From positions 1 to 64,000 of the forward strand of contig NZ_JACBNX010000028.1 of NCBI RefSeq assembly GCF_013403875.1: a DNA stretch of 64,000 nucleotides. The letters are read 5' to 3'. Source of the stretch: Burkholderia guangdongensis. Its GTDB lineage: Bacteria > Pseudomonadota > Gammaproteobacteria > Burkholderiales > Burkholderiaceae. Under the pieces are notes generated by a model that saw nothing but the letters and a program-made list of their open reading frames with translations, was not told where the DNA came from and searched no databases. Within the stretch, counting starts at the first letter, position 1, and every line of letters starts with the position of its first letter. Of the stretch, positions 42,238 through 49,918 are shown one piece after another. Made by a program: the position numbers and the translations under genes.

Positions 42238-42729
42238 ATGGACGACACCACCCGGACACTGTACGAATTCGAGCAGATCCGTCAGCTGAAATACCGCTAC
42301 TTCCGCGCGGTCGACACGCACGACTGGGCGCTGCTCGCGCAATGCCTGACGGAAGACTGCACCGCGCGGCTGTACGGCGGCCGTTACGCGTACGACGGCC
42401 GCGACGCGTTCGTCGACAACCTGCGCGCGCTGATCGGCAAGCCGACGTTCCTCACGATGCATCACGGCCATCATCCGGAGCTGTCGCTGATCGCGGCGGA
42501 TCGCGCGCGCGGCGTCTGGTTTCTCGAGGATCACGCGATCAATCTCGACGACAACTATCTGGTGCACGGCACCGCGTTCTACCACGACGACTACGTGAAG
42601 CAGGACGGCGCGTGGCGCATCAGCGCGACACGCCACGAGCGGCTGTTCGAAAGCGTGACGTCGCCGATCCCGCCGTCGTTCTCGCTGACCGCGAACCGCT
42701 TCGCGGCCGCCGATCCCGAATCCCGTTAA
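42238..42729 (+). CDS. SnoaL/NTF2-like protein
   Basis: A 163-residue NTF2-like protein: 'EQIRQLKYRYFRAVDTHDWALLAQCLTED' in the opening helices and 'AFYHDDYVKQDGAWRISATRHER' at the end. It is a near sibling of the divergent gene ending at 41548, as shown by the shared 'DDxYVKxDGAWxIxATR' block, and the two may form a heteromer or act on successive intermediates. It is followed by an EthD-domain gene after 21 bp. Confidence 0.82.
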   Translation: MDDTTRTLYEFEQIRQLKYRYFRAVDTHDWALLAQCLTEDCTARLYGGRYAYDGRDAFVDNLRALIGKPTFLTMHHGHHPELSLIAADRARGVWFLEDHAINLDDNYLVHGTAFYHDDYVKQDGAWRISATRHERLFESVTSPIPPSFSLTANRFAAADPESR

Positions 42730-42750
42730 ATCTCACCTGGAGCCGTTGCA

Positions 42751-43467
42751 ATGGAAAAAATCATCTACGTGCTGTGGCGCGACGCGCAGACGCCCGCCGA
42801 TCAATGGAGCCGCACGCTGCGCGCGCAGCTCGCGGATAAACTGCTGTCGCTCGGCGCGCACGGCGTGCAGATCAACGTCGCGGATGCCGACGTCGAGCCC
42901 GCGGCCGCGCTGCGGCAGACCAACACGCATCCGGGCATCGAAGGCATCGCGGCCGTCTGGATCGACAGCGCGAACACGATGTTCCGCCAGCCGTTCGACG
43001 ACGCGGTGCGCGCGGTCGTGCCGCACATGGCCGCGTATCTGGTGACCGAATCGCAGCCGATCCGCAATACGCGCTTTCCGGCGAAGCCGGGCGAGCGCAC
43101 GAGCGGCTTTTCGCAGTTCGCGTTCCTGAAGCGGCCGCCGCGCCTCACGCACGACGCGTGGCTCGACGTCTGGCATCACCATCACACGCGAATCGCGATC
43201 GATACGCAGGACAATTTCCTGTACGTGCAGAATGTCGTCGTGCGCGCGCTCACTCATGCGGCGCCGGGCTACGACGCGATCGTCGAGGAATGCTTCCCGG
43301 CCGCCGCGATGACTGATCCGCACGCGTTCTTCGACGCGGTCGGTGATGACGAGAAGTTCCAGCGCAACGTCGCACAGATGATGGACAGCTGCGCGCGCTT
43401 CATCGATTTCGACAAGATCGACGTCGTGCCGACGAGCCAGTACGTCGTGAAGGCGATCGGCGGCTGA
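42751..43467 (+). CDS. EthD-domain protein
   Basis: A 238-residue protein with a C-terminal EthD dimeric alpha/beta barrel: 'FLKRPPRLTHDAWLDVWHHHHTRIAIDTQ' is the EthD pattern (K-R-x2-L-T-x-D-x-W). The N-terminal half looks like a second, diverged barrel copy. EthD proteins occur in ether, aromatic and polyketide pathways, generally with unclear roles, sometimes as decarboxylases or cyclases. It ends before a terminator and is convergent with the next SDR. Confidence 0.78.
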   Translation: MEKIIYVLWRDAQTPADQWSRTLRAQLADKLLSLGAHGVQINVADADVEPAAALRQTNTHPGIEGIAAVWIDSANTMFRQPFDDAVRAVVPHMAAYLVTESQPIRNTRFPAKPGERTSGFSQFAFLKRPPRLTHDAWLDVWHHHHTRIAIDTQDNFLYVQNVVVRALTHAAPGYDAIVEECFPAAAMTDPHAFFDAVGDDEKFQRNVAQMMDSCARFIDFDKIDVVPTSQYVVKAIGG

Positions 43468-43512
43468 AGCGTATCGGCGCCGGCGCGGCATCGCGCCGGC
43501 GCACCAAAAAGT

Positions 43513-43545
43513 AACGCCCGCCCGCCTTCCGGCGCGCGGGCGTTT
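43513..43545. terminator. Terminator between the EthD and SDR genes
   Basis: AACGCCCG (43513-43520) pairs with CGGGCGTT (43537-43544), followed by T; an inner GC-rich part extends the stem. It stands between the convergent genes ending at 43467 and 43559. Confidence 0.75.
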
Positions 43546-43558
43546 CACTTCGTCAGGA

Positions 43559-44383
43559 TCAGAACGCCGGCAGCGTCGGATCGCGCTCCGCGAGAATATC
43601 CTCGGTGCGACGCTGCAACGCCCCGTCGATCGTCTCCGGCTGCGGCACGATCCAGTAGCGCCGCTCGCGAACGCCGTCGAACACGCGCTCGGCGAACTGG
43701 TCCGGCGTAAGCCCGTGCGCGGTCAGCATCGTGCGCATCGTGTCGACGAACGCGCGCACCTCCTGGCGCTTGCCCGCATCGCCGAACGGATCGTCGAAGA
43801 TCGCGCTCTTCACCGGCCCCGGCGCAAGCAGCGACACGCCGACCGGTGCGCCGAGCATCTTCAGCTCGCCGTACAGCGATTCGGTCAGCGCGACGACCGC
43901 GAACTTCGTCGCCGAATACGGCGACATCAACGGGCTCGGCAGGAAGCCGCCGACCGACGCGGTATTGACGACGTGCGCCGGCACGTTGCGCGCGAGCATG
44001 CGCGGCACGAAGCTGCGGATCCCGTTCAGCACGCCATGCACGTTGATCGCGAAACTGCGCTCGAAGCGTTCCGGCGAAATCTCCCACGTGAAGCCGGTCG
44101 CCATCACGCCCGCGTTGTTGAACAGCAGGTCGACGCCGCCGAAGCGCCGCCAGGCGGCCTCGGCGAGCGCGTCGACGGCCTCCGGGCGGCTCACGTCGGT
44201 CGGCACGCACAGCACGTCGGCGTCGAGCGTCGCGGCGAACGCGTCGAGCTTCGCCGGATCGACGTCGGCCAGCACGACGCGCATGCCGAGCGACGCCGCA
44301 TGGCGCGCGAGACCGCTGCCGATCCCGCTGGCCGCGCCGGTAATGACGGCCGTGCCGCCTTCAAAACGAATCGCTTCAGTCAT
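43559..44383 (-). CDS. Short-chain dehydrogenase/reductase
   Basis: A 274-residue SDR: TGAASGIG loop, Asp after the second strand ('LADVDPAK', NAD), and 'VNTASVGGFLPSPLMSPYSATKFAV' with Ser, Tyr and Lys. The C-terminus is extended and ends 'ERDPTLPAF'. The shape fits the larger SDRs that act on hydrophobic substrates. It is the second gene after an SDR (4-bp gap), in a minus-strand set with a quinone-oxidoreductase-type gene. Confidence 0.8.
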   Translation of the reverse strand: MTEAIRFEGGTAVITGAASGIGSGLARHAASLGMRVVLADVDPAKLDAFAATLDADVLCVPTDVSRPEAVDALAEAAWRRFGGVDLLFNNAGVMATGFTWEISPERFERSFAINVHGVLNGIRSFVPRMLARNVPAHVVNTASVGGFLPSPLMSPYSATKFAVVALTESLYGELKMLGAPVGVSLLAPGPVKSAIFDDPFGDAGKRQEVRAFVDTMRTMLTAHGLTPDQFAERVFDGVRERRYWIVPQPETIDGALQRRTEDILAERDPTLPAF

Positions 44384-44386
44384 CGG

Positions 44387-45277
44387 TCAAATTCCGGTCG
44401 GGTTGATGGATGGATGCGCGTAAGCCGGCACGACCGGCGGCGGCAACGCGTCGCGGCCGTCGAGCGAGCGCACCGCGATCTCGTTCGCCAGCGGAAAGTG
44501 CAGGCTGTGCGCGATCACGCCGGTGCGCTCGCGCGCGGGCAGCTGGCACAGCGCGAGCGCGGTCTCGGCCAGATACGCGACGTCCTCGGTCGGATAGCCT
44601 TCCGGGATGTAGCGCGCCGCGCCCGGCGTGCGGATCGCGGTGCTCGGCGCGACCAGGTTCACCGCGATCCCGTCCGCTTCGAGCTCGGCCGCGAGCCCCT
44701 GCGTGAAACGCGACAGCGCGGCCTTCACCGCCGCATAGACGGTCGCGCCGCCGGCCCGCGAGAAATCGTCGAACGGCCGCAGCGGCGGCAGCGCGGTGAC
44801 CGAGCCGACGTTCACGATCCAGCCCGCGCCGCGCGCGCGCATCAGCGGAATGGCCGCCTGCGACAGCGCGAACGGAATCCGCAGGTAGTGATCGAGCGTG
44901 CGCTCGAACATGTCGATCGGCATCGTCTCGACACGGTCGTAGTCGGCCACGCCCGCGTTGTTGATCAGGATGTCGAGGCCGCCGGCCGCGTCGGCGGCAC
45001 GCGCGACGAGCGCATCGCGCTCGGCGGCGACGGACAGGTCGGCCGCGAGCGGAATCGCGCGGCCGCCCGCCTGCTCGATCAGCGCGACCGTCTCGGCAAG
45101 CGTGTTTGACGCGCCCGCCGCATGCGCGAGGCTGCGCGCGGCGACCACGACGGTTGCGCCTTCGGACGCGAGGCGCTGCGCGATCGCGCGGCCGATGCCG
45201 CGGCTCGCGCCGGTCACGAGCGCGCATTTGCCGGTAAGCGATTTGCCGGCGAGCGTGGGGGTTCGGGTGTCGGTCAT
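44387..45277 (-). CDS. Short-chain dehydrogenase/reductase
   Basis: A 296-residue SDR: TGASRGIG loop, 'VVAARSLAHAAG' after the second strand (NADP), and 'VNVGSVTALPPLRPFDDFSRAGGATVYAAVKAAL' with Ser, Tyr and Lys separated by an unusually long insertion of about 12 residues. The C-terminus continues past the normal end with 'SLDGRDALPPPVVPAYAHPSINPTGI' (in outline). It overlaps no gene but lies 3 bp from the next SDR. The substrate is unknown. Confidence 0.8.
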   Translation of the reverse strand: MTDTRTPTLAGKSLTGKCALVTGASRGIGRAIAQRLASEGATVVVAARSLAHAAGASNTLAETVALIEQAGGRAIPLAADLSVAAERDALVARAADAAGGLDILINNAGVADYDRVETMPIDMFERTLDHYLRIPFALSQAAIPLMRARGAGWIVNVGSVTALPPLRPFDDFSRAGGATVYAAVKAALSRFTQGLAAELEADGIAVNLVAPSTAIRTPGAARYIPEGYPTEDVAYLAETALALCQLPARERTGVIAHSLHFPLANEIAVRSLDGRDALPPPVVPAYAHPSINPTGI

Positions 45278-45310
45278 GTCGTCTCCTTTCCGTTTATTCG
45301 ATGTGACGGA

Positions 45311-46351
45311 TCAGCGGTCGAGATCCGCAATGTGCAGCACGAGCTTCGCTTTCGCATCACCCGACTGAACGAGGTCCAGCGCGCGGGCGGCTTGCTCGAA
45401 AGGCAGGGTTTCGATGCGCGGCGCGCGCAGTGGCCGCGCTTTTGACTGCGCTTCCGGCTGCACCTCGAAGCGCGCGGCGATCTTTTCGAGGCATGCGCCG
45501 CTCGGCATCCGGCTGAACGTCATCGCGGTGCGCAGCCCGCGCCGCGCCGCCGCTTCGGCGGCCGCGGCCACCCGCGGCGCATCCGCCGCGACGAGCGTCA
45601 TGATGTTGACGAGCGTGCCGCCGGGCGCGAGCAGATCGAGCGCGTCGGGCAGCGTGCCGTTGCCGACCGCGTCGAGCACGAGATCGACGCCGCGCGGCGC
45701 CCACGCGCGCACCGCTTCGTGCACCGCTTTGTGCACCGCTTTGTGCACATTCACTGCGCGGTAATCGATGCTCAGGTCGCAGCCGAGCGATTCGACGTAC
45801 GCGCGGTTCGCCGCGCTGCAGGTCGCGGCCACCGTCGCGCCGGCCTGCTTCGCGAACTGGATCGCGAACGTGCCGACCGCGCCGGCGCCGCCGTGCACGA
45901 GCAGCGTCTGGCCGGGCCGCAGGTCGCCGTCGTCGAACACGCCGGCCCACGCGGCGAGCGCAGGGGTCGGCGTGGCGGCCGCTTCCGCCAGGCTCAGCCC
46001 GTCCGGCACGCGCACGACCGAATCGCGGCGCACCGCGACGTATTCCGCATACGAACCCCATTTGCCCGCACCGACGTCGGTCTGCGCGAACACGCGCGTG
46101 CCGGGCGGCAGATCGTCGACGCCGTCGCCGGTCGCCGCGACGACGCCCGACGCGTCGAAGCCGATCACGAACGGAAACGCGTACTGGATGAACGCGCCGA
46201 GGTAGCCTTCGCGGCATTTCCAGTCGGCCGGGTTCACGCCCGCGTACGCGACGCGGATCAGCACTTCGCCCGGCCCGGGAACCGGCGTCGGCAGGTCGGT
46301 CATTTTCATTTCGTCGGACGATCCGACGCGGTCTATCGCGATCGCTCGCAT
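45311..46351 (-). CDS. NADPH:quinone oxidoreductase-type MDR protein
   Basis: A 346-residue zinc-free MDR: 'AYAGVNPADWKCREGYLG' and 'VHGGAGAVGTFAIQFAKQAGATVAATC' are the quinone-oxidoreductase blocks. A 12-bp DNA repeat encodes 'HKAVHKAVHEAV' near residue 205, an in-frame expansion in a surface loop. GACAGGAGAC places the start at 46351; the frame is open for 189 codons further upstream through a minisatellite, which I do not count as coding. It starts the minus-strand set with two SDRs. Confidence 0.8.
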   Translation of the reverse strand: MRAIAIDRVGSSDEMKMTDLPTPVPGPGEVLIRVAYAGVNPADWKCREGYLGAFIQYAFPFVIGFDASGVVAATGDGVDDLPPGTRVFAQTDVGAGKWGSYAEYVAVRRDSVVRVPDGLSLAEAAATPTPALAAWAGVFDDGDLRPGQTLLVHGGAGAVGTFAIQFAKQAGATVAATCSAANRAYVESLGCDLSIDYRAVNVHKAVHKAVHEAVRAWAPRGVDLVLDAVGNGTLPDALDLLAPGGTLVNIMTLVAADAPRVAAAAEAAARRGLRTAMTFSRMPSGACLEKIAARFEVQPEAQSKARPLRAPRIETLPFEQAARALDLVQSGDAKAKLVLHIADLDR

Positions 46352-46461
46352 TTTGCTGTCTCCTGTCTTGTGTCTTATGTCTTGTGTTCGGGGTGCGGCG
46401 TCAGGGCTTCCGCTTGAAGCTCCGCGCCGGACAAAGGGTTTCAGGGTGGCCGGTGGTGGCA

Positions 46462-47070
46462 GACCTCCGACCCTCGCACGCGACGGTTTAACCACGCGCG
46501 GACCTCCGAGCGCCGCGCTCGGCGGTTTGACCTCTGCGCCCGGGCCTCCGACGGCCGTGCCCGACGGTTTGACCTCCGCGCCAGGGCCTCCGAGCGCCGT
46601 GCCTGACTGTTCTACCGCTGCGCCCGGACCTTCGAGCACCGTGCACGGCGGTTTGATCTCCTCGCCCGGACCTCCGAGCGCCGAGCACGACGGTTTGACC
46701 GCCGCGCCCGGACCTTCGACGGTCGTGCCCGGCGGTTCGACCTCCGCGCCCGGACCTTCGACGGCCGAGTGCACGACGGTTTGACCTCCGCGCCCGGACC
46801 TCCGAGCGCCGTGCACGACGGTTTGACCTCCGCGCCCGGACCTCCGACGGCCGCGCTCGACGGTTTGACCTCCACGCGCCGGACCTCCGACGGCCGGGCC
46901 CGATGGTTTGACCTCCACGTCCGGACCTCCGACGGCCGGGCCCGACGATTTGACCTCCGCGTCCGGACCTCCGACGGCCGTGCTCGACGGTTTAACCTCC
47001 GCGCCCGGACCTCCGACGGCCTTGCTCGACGGTTTGACCTTCGCGCCCGGACCTCCGGCGGCCGTGCTTG
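46462..47070. repeat. 42-bp minisatellite, about 14 copies
   Basis: About 14 imperfect copies of a 42-bp unit (core TTTGACCTCCGCGCCCGGAC plus CTCCGACGGCCGTGCTCGACGG) fill most of the 790 bp between the quinone-oxidoreductase-type and Dabb genes. Because 42 is a multiple of three, several frames stay open; on the minus strand they read as a 14-residue repeat GPGAEVKPS-like. No ribosome site or normal gene start was found in it. Confidence 0.85.
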
Positions 47071-47140
47071 CTTACAACCTCCGGCTATCGTCAAACCCCT
47101 TGGCAACGGAGGCCTTCACGCAAAAGCCCCGGGCGCGGCG

Positions 47141-47773
47141 TCAGCCGGCCGCTTCGGTCAGCAGGCTCGATGCGAGCGGACAGAACGCGTGCGAGATCGC
47201 CTCCACCGTCCAGTCCGGGCATTCGACGTCGAACCGGCGGTCGACCCAGCCCCAGTGAAACGGATGCATCAGGTATTCGCCGAGCAGGTCGCCAACCTGC
47301 GCGAACTCCTGCTGCCACACGTGCGTCCATGGGCCCGGCGACGTCACGCGGCTCAGTCGCCAGTTGCGGATGCCGCGCATGTACGCGGGCATCTGCAGCA
47401 GTTCCCGCTCGAGCGCGGCGACCTGCGCGTCGCTCGCCTGCGCGCGCACGCGGAACATCAGCGTGCGCCAGACGCCGTCGCGCAGCCCCGGCTCGCGCAG
47501 CCCGCCGTCGATGGCGGCGCAGCTCGCGTGATCGATGCGCGCGATGCCCGGCAGCTCCGCAAGCCCGGCAACAGCGGCGGCGCACGCCGGCGCGCCGTCG
47601 TCGACGAGCAGGTCGAGCGTGCAATCGCCCGCGCCCCAGCTCCCTTCGAGATTGCAGCCGACCTCGGCGCGGCGCACGCCGGGCAGCGCCTGCGCGTGCG
47701 CCTGCAGCGCGCGGGCGATGTCGCCGGCGGCGGCGCGTTCGTGAACGAACACCTGAGCGGTTTCATGCCGCAT
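47141..47773 (-). CDS. Dabb-type two-domain barrel protein
   Basis: A 210-residue protein with two dimeric alpha/beta-barrel-like halves: 'VHERAAAGDIARALQAHAQALPGVRRAEVG' and 'RTLMFRVRAQASDAQVAALERELLQMPAYMRGIRNWRLSRV', the latter of the stress-responsive A/B barrel (Dabb) type. 'WTHVWQQEFAQVGDLLGEYLMHPFHW' is the conserved Trp/His-rich end. Start MRHETAQVF at 47773 overlaps the preceding gene by 11 bases. Such barrels bind hydrophobic ligands; function unknown. Confidence 0.75.
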   Translation of the reverse strand: MRHETAQVFVHERAAAGDIARALQAHAQALPGVRRAEVGCNLEGSWGAGDCTLDLLVDDGAPACAAAVAGLAELPGIARIDHASCAAIDGGLREPGLRDGVWRTLMFRVRAQASDAQVAALERELLQMPAYMRGIRNWRLSRVTSPGPWTHVWQQEFAQVGDLLGEYLMHPFHWGWVDRRFDVECPDWTVEAISHAFCPLASSLLTEAAG

Positions 47774-48116
47774 GATCGACCTCCGGGGCCGAAAGCGGCG
47801 ACGGCAGCGGCACATCCGCGTCGGTCATCACGTGCCGGCGCCGCGACTCGCAGATCGCATCGACCGCGGCCCAGAAGCCGAACACGCCGGCGTCGGCGGT
47901 CGCGCGCATCCGGTAGTACGCGGGCGCGTCCGGCACTTGCCACGACAGCCACAGCACGTTCGGTTGCCCGGGAATCGCGACGGGCGGCGACACCCAGCGG
48001 CCGAGCAACGTCAGCCCGCGCGCCGCATGGCTCGGCAGATACTGGTCGCGCAGCAGCGCCAGCACGTCCGGAATGCGCTCCGGAGCAAGCGTGATTTCAT
48101 CGAGAATCTGGATCAT
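47763..48116 (-). CDS. NIPSNAP/dimeric-barrel-like protein
   Basis: A 117-residue small alpha/beta protein starting MIQILDEITLAPERIPDV with 'LLRDQYLPSHAARGLTLLGRWVSPP' and 'NVLWLSWQVPDAPAYYRMR', a single NIPSNAP or antibiotic-monooxygenase-like barrel. It overlaps the Dabb gene by 11 bp, so the pair is co-expressed. An operator-like site is only 7 bp upstream of its start. The function is unknown. Confidence 0.72.
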   Translation of the reverse strand: MIQILDEITLAPERIPDVLALLRDQYLPSHAARGLTLLGRWVSPPVAIPGQPNVLWLSWQVPDAPAYYRMRATADAGVFGFWAAVDAICESRRRHVMTDADVPLPSPLSAPEVDHAA

Positions 48117-48122
48117 TCGAAG

Positions 48123-48140
48123 TTCGTCCGTTCGGATACG
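48123..48140. promoter_or_regulatory. Operator-like site before the NIPSNAP/Dabb pair
   Basis: TTCGTCC-GTTC-GGATACG: the left arm, spacer and first three bases of the right arm match the locus motif. It is very close to the start of the minus-strand gene and 134 bp before the AraC-type gene. Confidence 0.5.
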
Positions 48141-48273
48141 TGGCTGGGCCCCTGCGCCGGTCGGGCGAGGCGATGCGCAAAAGACGTGGGTAGAATTGTC
48201 CGGTGCGCTCGCGCGGCGGACCCCTACCGGCGCGATCAGCGACCACTATCGCGGCAATCAAAACAGGACTCCA

Positions 48274-49317
48274 ATGAAAACCGGCTCTCCGCCACGTCGC
48301 GCGCGCCCACTGCCCGGGCTGGATGCGCGCCTGCTCGACGAACTGAAGCGCAGCGGCGCCGCCGTGCCGCGCGACGGCCACGATCCCCGCGCGCAGCCGC
48401 CCGCGCACGGCGACGCGGCCGGCCCGTCGTCCGGCGATTTCATCGCGCTGTACCGGGATGCGATCGAGCGCCTCGAAGCCCAGGTCGCGCGCGGCGACGG
48501 CCATCCGCCGATGCGCAAGCGCGAGGTCGACCTGATGTGCCGCTGCCTGCTGAGCAGCCACACGCTCGCCGACGCGATCCGCTGCGCAGCCGATTTCTGC
48601 GAGATGCTGAATCCGCGCGCGGGCGCGCTGACGCTGACGGTCCGCGACGCGCGCGCGGCCTTCGAGATGGACTCGCTGCGCCGCGTGCGCAGCTCAGCCG
48701 CGTGCCTCGTCGACCTGACGGGCCTGTTCTGCTACCTACAGCTGTTCGGCTGGCTGATCGGGCAGCCGCTGCGTCCCGATGAAGTGTGGCTCGGCCATCC
48801 GAGCCGCGACGACGCGGTGCCGCTGCTCGGCGTGTTTAACGCGCCGGTCGCGGTGGGCGCGCCGGCCTACGGCTTCGCGTTCGACGCAACGCTGCTCGCG
48901 CGCCGCGTCGTCCGGCAGCCGGCGGAGCTCGATGCGTTCCTCGTGGATTTTCCGTTTCGTCTGATCGACGCGCCGCCGCGCGTCGTGTCGTGGGCGCAGC
49001 AGGTGCGCGGCATTCTCGACGCGGCGCTCGCGCGCGAGCACGTGCTGCCGGCGTTGCCGGAACTGGCCGCGGGGTTCGGCGTCAGCGAGCCGACGCTGCG
49101 CCGGCGGCTCGCGGCCGACGGCGTCGGCTACCAGGCGCTGCGCGAACGCTGCCTGCGCGACGCGGCCGAGCGATGCCTGCGCGAGACCGACTGGACGATC
49201 GCGCGCGTCGCCGCGCATCTCGGGCTCGGCAGCGAGGAGGCGTTTCGCCGCGCGTTCCGGCGCTGGACCGGGCATGCGCCGAGCCATTACCGGCGCGGCG
49301 CGCGAGCGCCCGACTGA
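48274..49317 (+). CDS. AraC-family regulator with Arabinose_bd-type sensor
   Basis: A 347-residue AraC-type regulator: an N-terminal sensor of the PF12625 kind ('RKREVDLMCRCLLSSHTLADAIRCAADFCEMLNPR', in outline) and a C-terminal double helix-turn-helix ('LAAGFGVSEPTLRRRLAADG', 'IARVAAHLGLGSEEAFRRAFRRWTGHAPSHYRR'). Such regulators often respond to hydrophobic or aromatic inducers. The start at 48274 is chosen by length, with only a weak ribosome site. It is divergent from the NIPSNAP-Dabb pair and could be the second regulator of the locus. Confidence 0.82.
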   Translation: MKTGSPPRRARPLPGLDARLLDELKRSGAAVPRDGHDPRAQPPAHGDAAGPSSGDFIALYRDAIERLEAQVARGDGHPPMRKREVDLMCRCLLSSHTLADAIRCAADFCEMLNPRAGALTLTVRDARAAFEMDSLRRVRSSAACLVDLTGLFCYLQLFGWLIGQPLRPDEVWLGHPSRDDAVPLLGVFNAPVAVGAPAYGFAFDATLLARRVVRQPAELDAFLVDFPFRLIDAPPRVVSWAQQVRGILDAALAREHVLPALPELAAGFGVSEPTLRRRLAADGVGYQALRERCLRDAAERCLRETDWTIARVAAHLGLGSEEAFRRAFRRWTGHAPSHYRRGARAPD

Positions 49318-49381
49318 CGCGCAAGCGCCTGACTGACGCGCCTGCGGCCTTGCGCAACGCGCAAGCGCCGGCGCGGCGCGC

Positions 49382-49909
49382 TCAGCCGTCGAGCCGCTTC
49401 ATCGTGCGCAGGCAATCCTCGGCGAGCCGCTGATAGATGCGCGTGCCGGCGGCTTTCGCGTCGATCTCGGCATCGGAGAGGCGCCGCACGACGCGGCCCG
49501 GCACGCCGGCGAGCAGCACGCCGGGCGGCACGTCGAGGCCGGCCTTCACGAACGCGCAGGCCGCGACGATCGTCGTCGCGCCGATCGTCGCGCCATCCAT
49601 CACGACCGCGTTCATGCCGATCATCGTGTCGGGCTCGAGCGTCGCGCCGTGCACGATCGCGCCGTGGCCGACGTGGCTGTTCGTGCCGAGCCGGCAGGTC
49701 TCGCGGATGCCCACGTGCAGCACGCAGCCGTCCTGCACGTTGCTGCCCTCGCCGACGACGATCGCGCCGAAATCGCCGCGCAGGCTCGCATGCGGGCCGA
49801 TGTAGCAGCGCGGGCCGATCGTCACGTCGCCGATCACGACCGCGCTCGGATGGACGTACGCGGTGGCGTCGACGCGCGGGCGGATGCCGTTGAATTCGAA
49901 GAGCGACAT
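49382..49909 (-). CDS. Gamma-carbonic-anhydrase/PaaY-like hexapeptide protein
   Basis: A 175-residue left-handed beta-helix protein of the gamma-carbonic anhydrase family: 'YVHPSAVVIGDVTIGPRCYIGPHASLRGDFG', with His in 'VLHVG', 'NSHVGHGAIVHG' as metal ligands. PaaY, a thioesterase in phenylacetate breakdown, belongs to this family, and its place beside etfA in a catabolic locus makes a similar housekeeping role possible. Its own start is 9 bp after the etfA stop. Confidence 0.85.
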   Translation of the reverse strand: MSLFEFNGIRPRVDATAYVHPSAVVIGDVTIGPRCYIGPHASLRGDFGAIVVGEGSNVQDGCVLHVGIRETCRLGTNSHVGHGAIVHGATLEPDTMIGMNAVVMDGATIGATTIVAACAFVKAGLDVPPGVLLAGVPGRVVRRLSDAEIDAKAAGTRIYQRLAEDCLRTMKRLDG

Positions 49910-49918
49910 CGGGCGACG

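Noticed and set aside
46462..47070. CRISPR array
   Set aside because: Units are directly adjoining and diverged copies of one 42-bp sequence, without unique spacers between constant repeats, and no cas genes are present.
46353..47258. Repeat-rich reading frames over the minisatellite as a secreted or surface repeat protein
   Set aside because: No ribosome site, signal peptide or non-repetitive domain; several frames are open simply because the unit is 42 bp and GC-rich.
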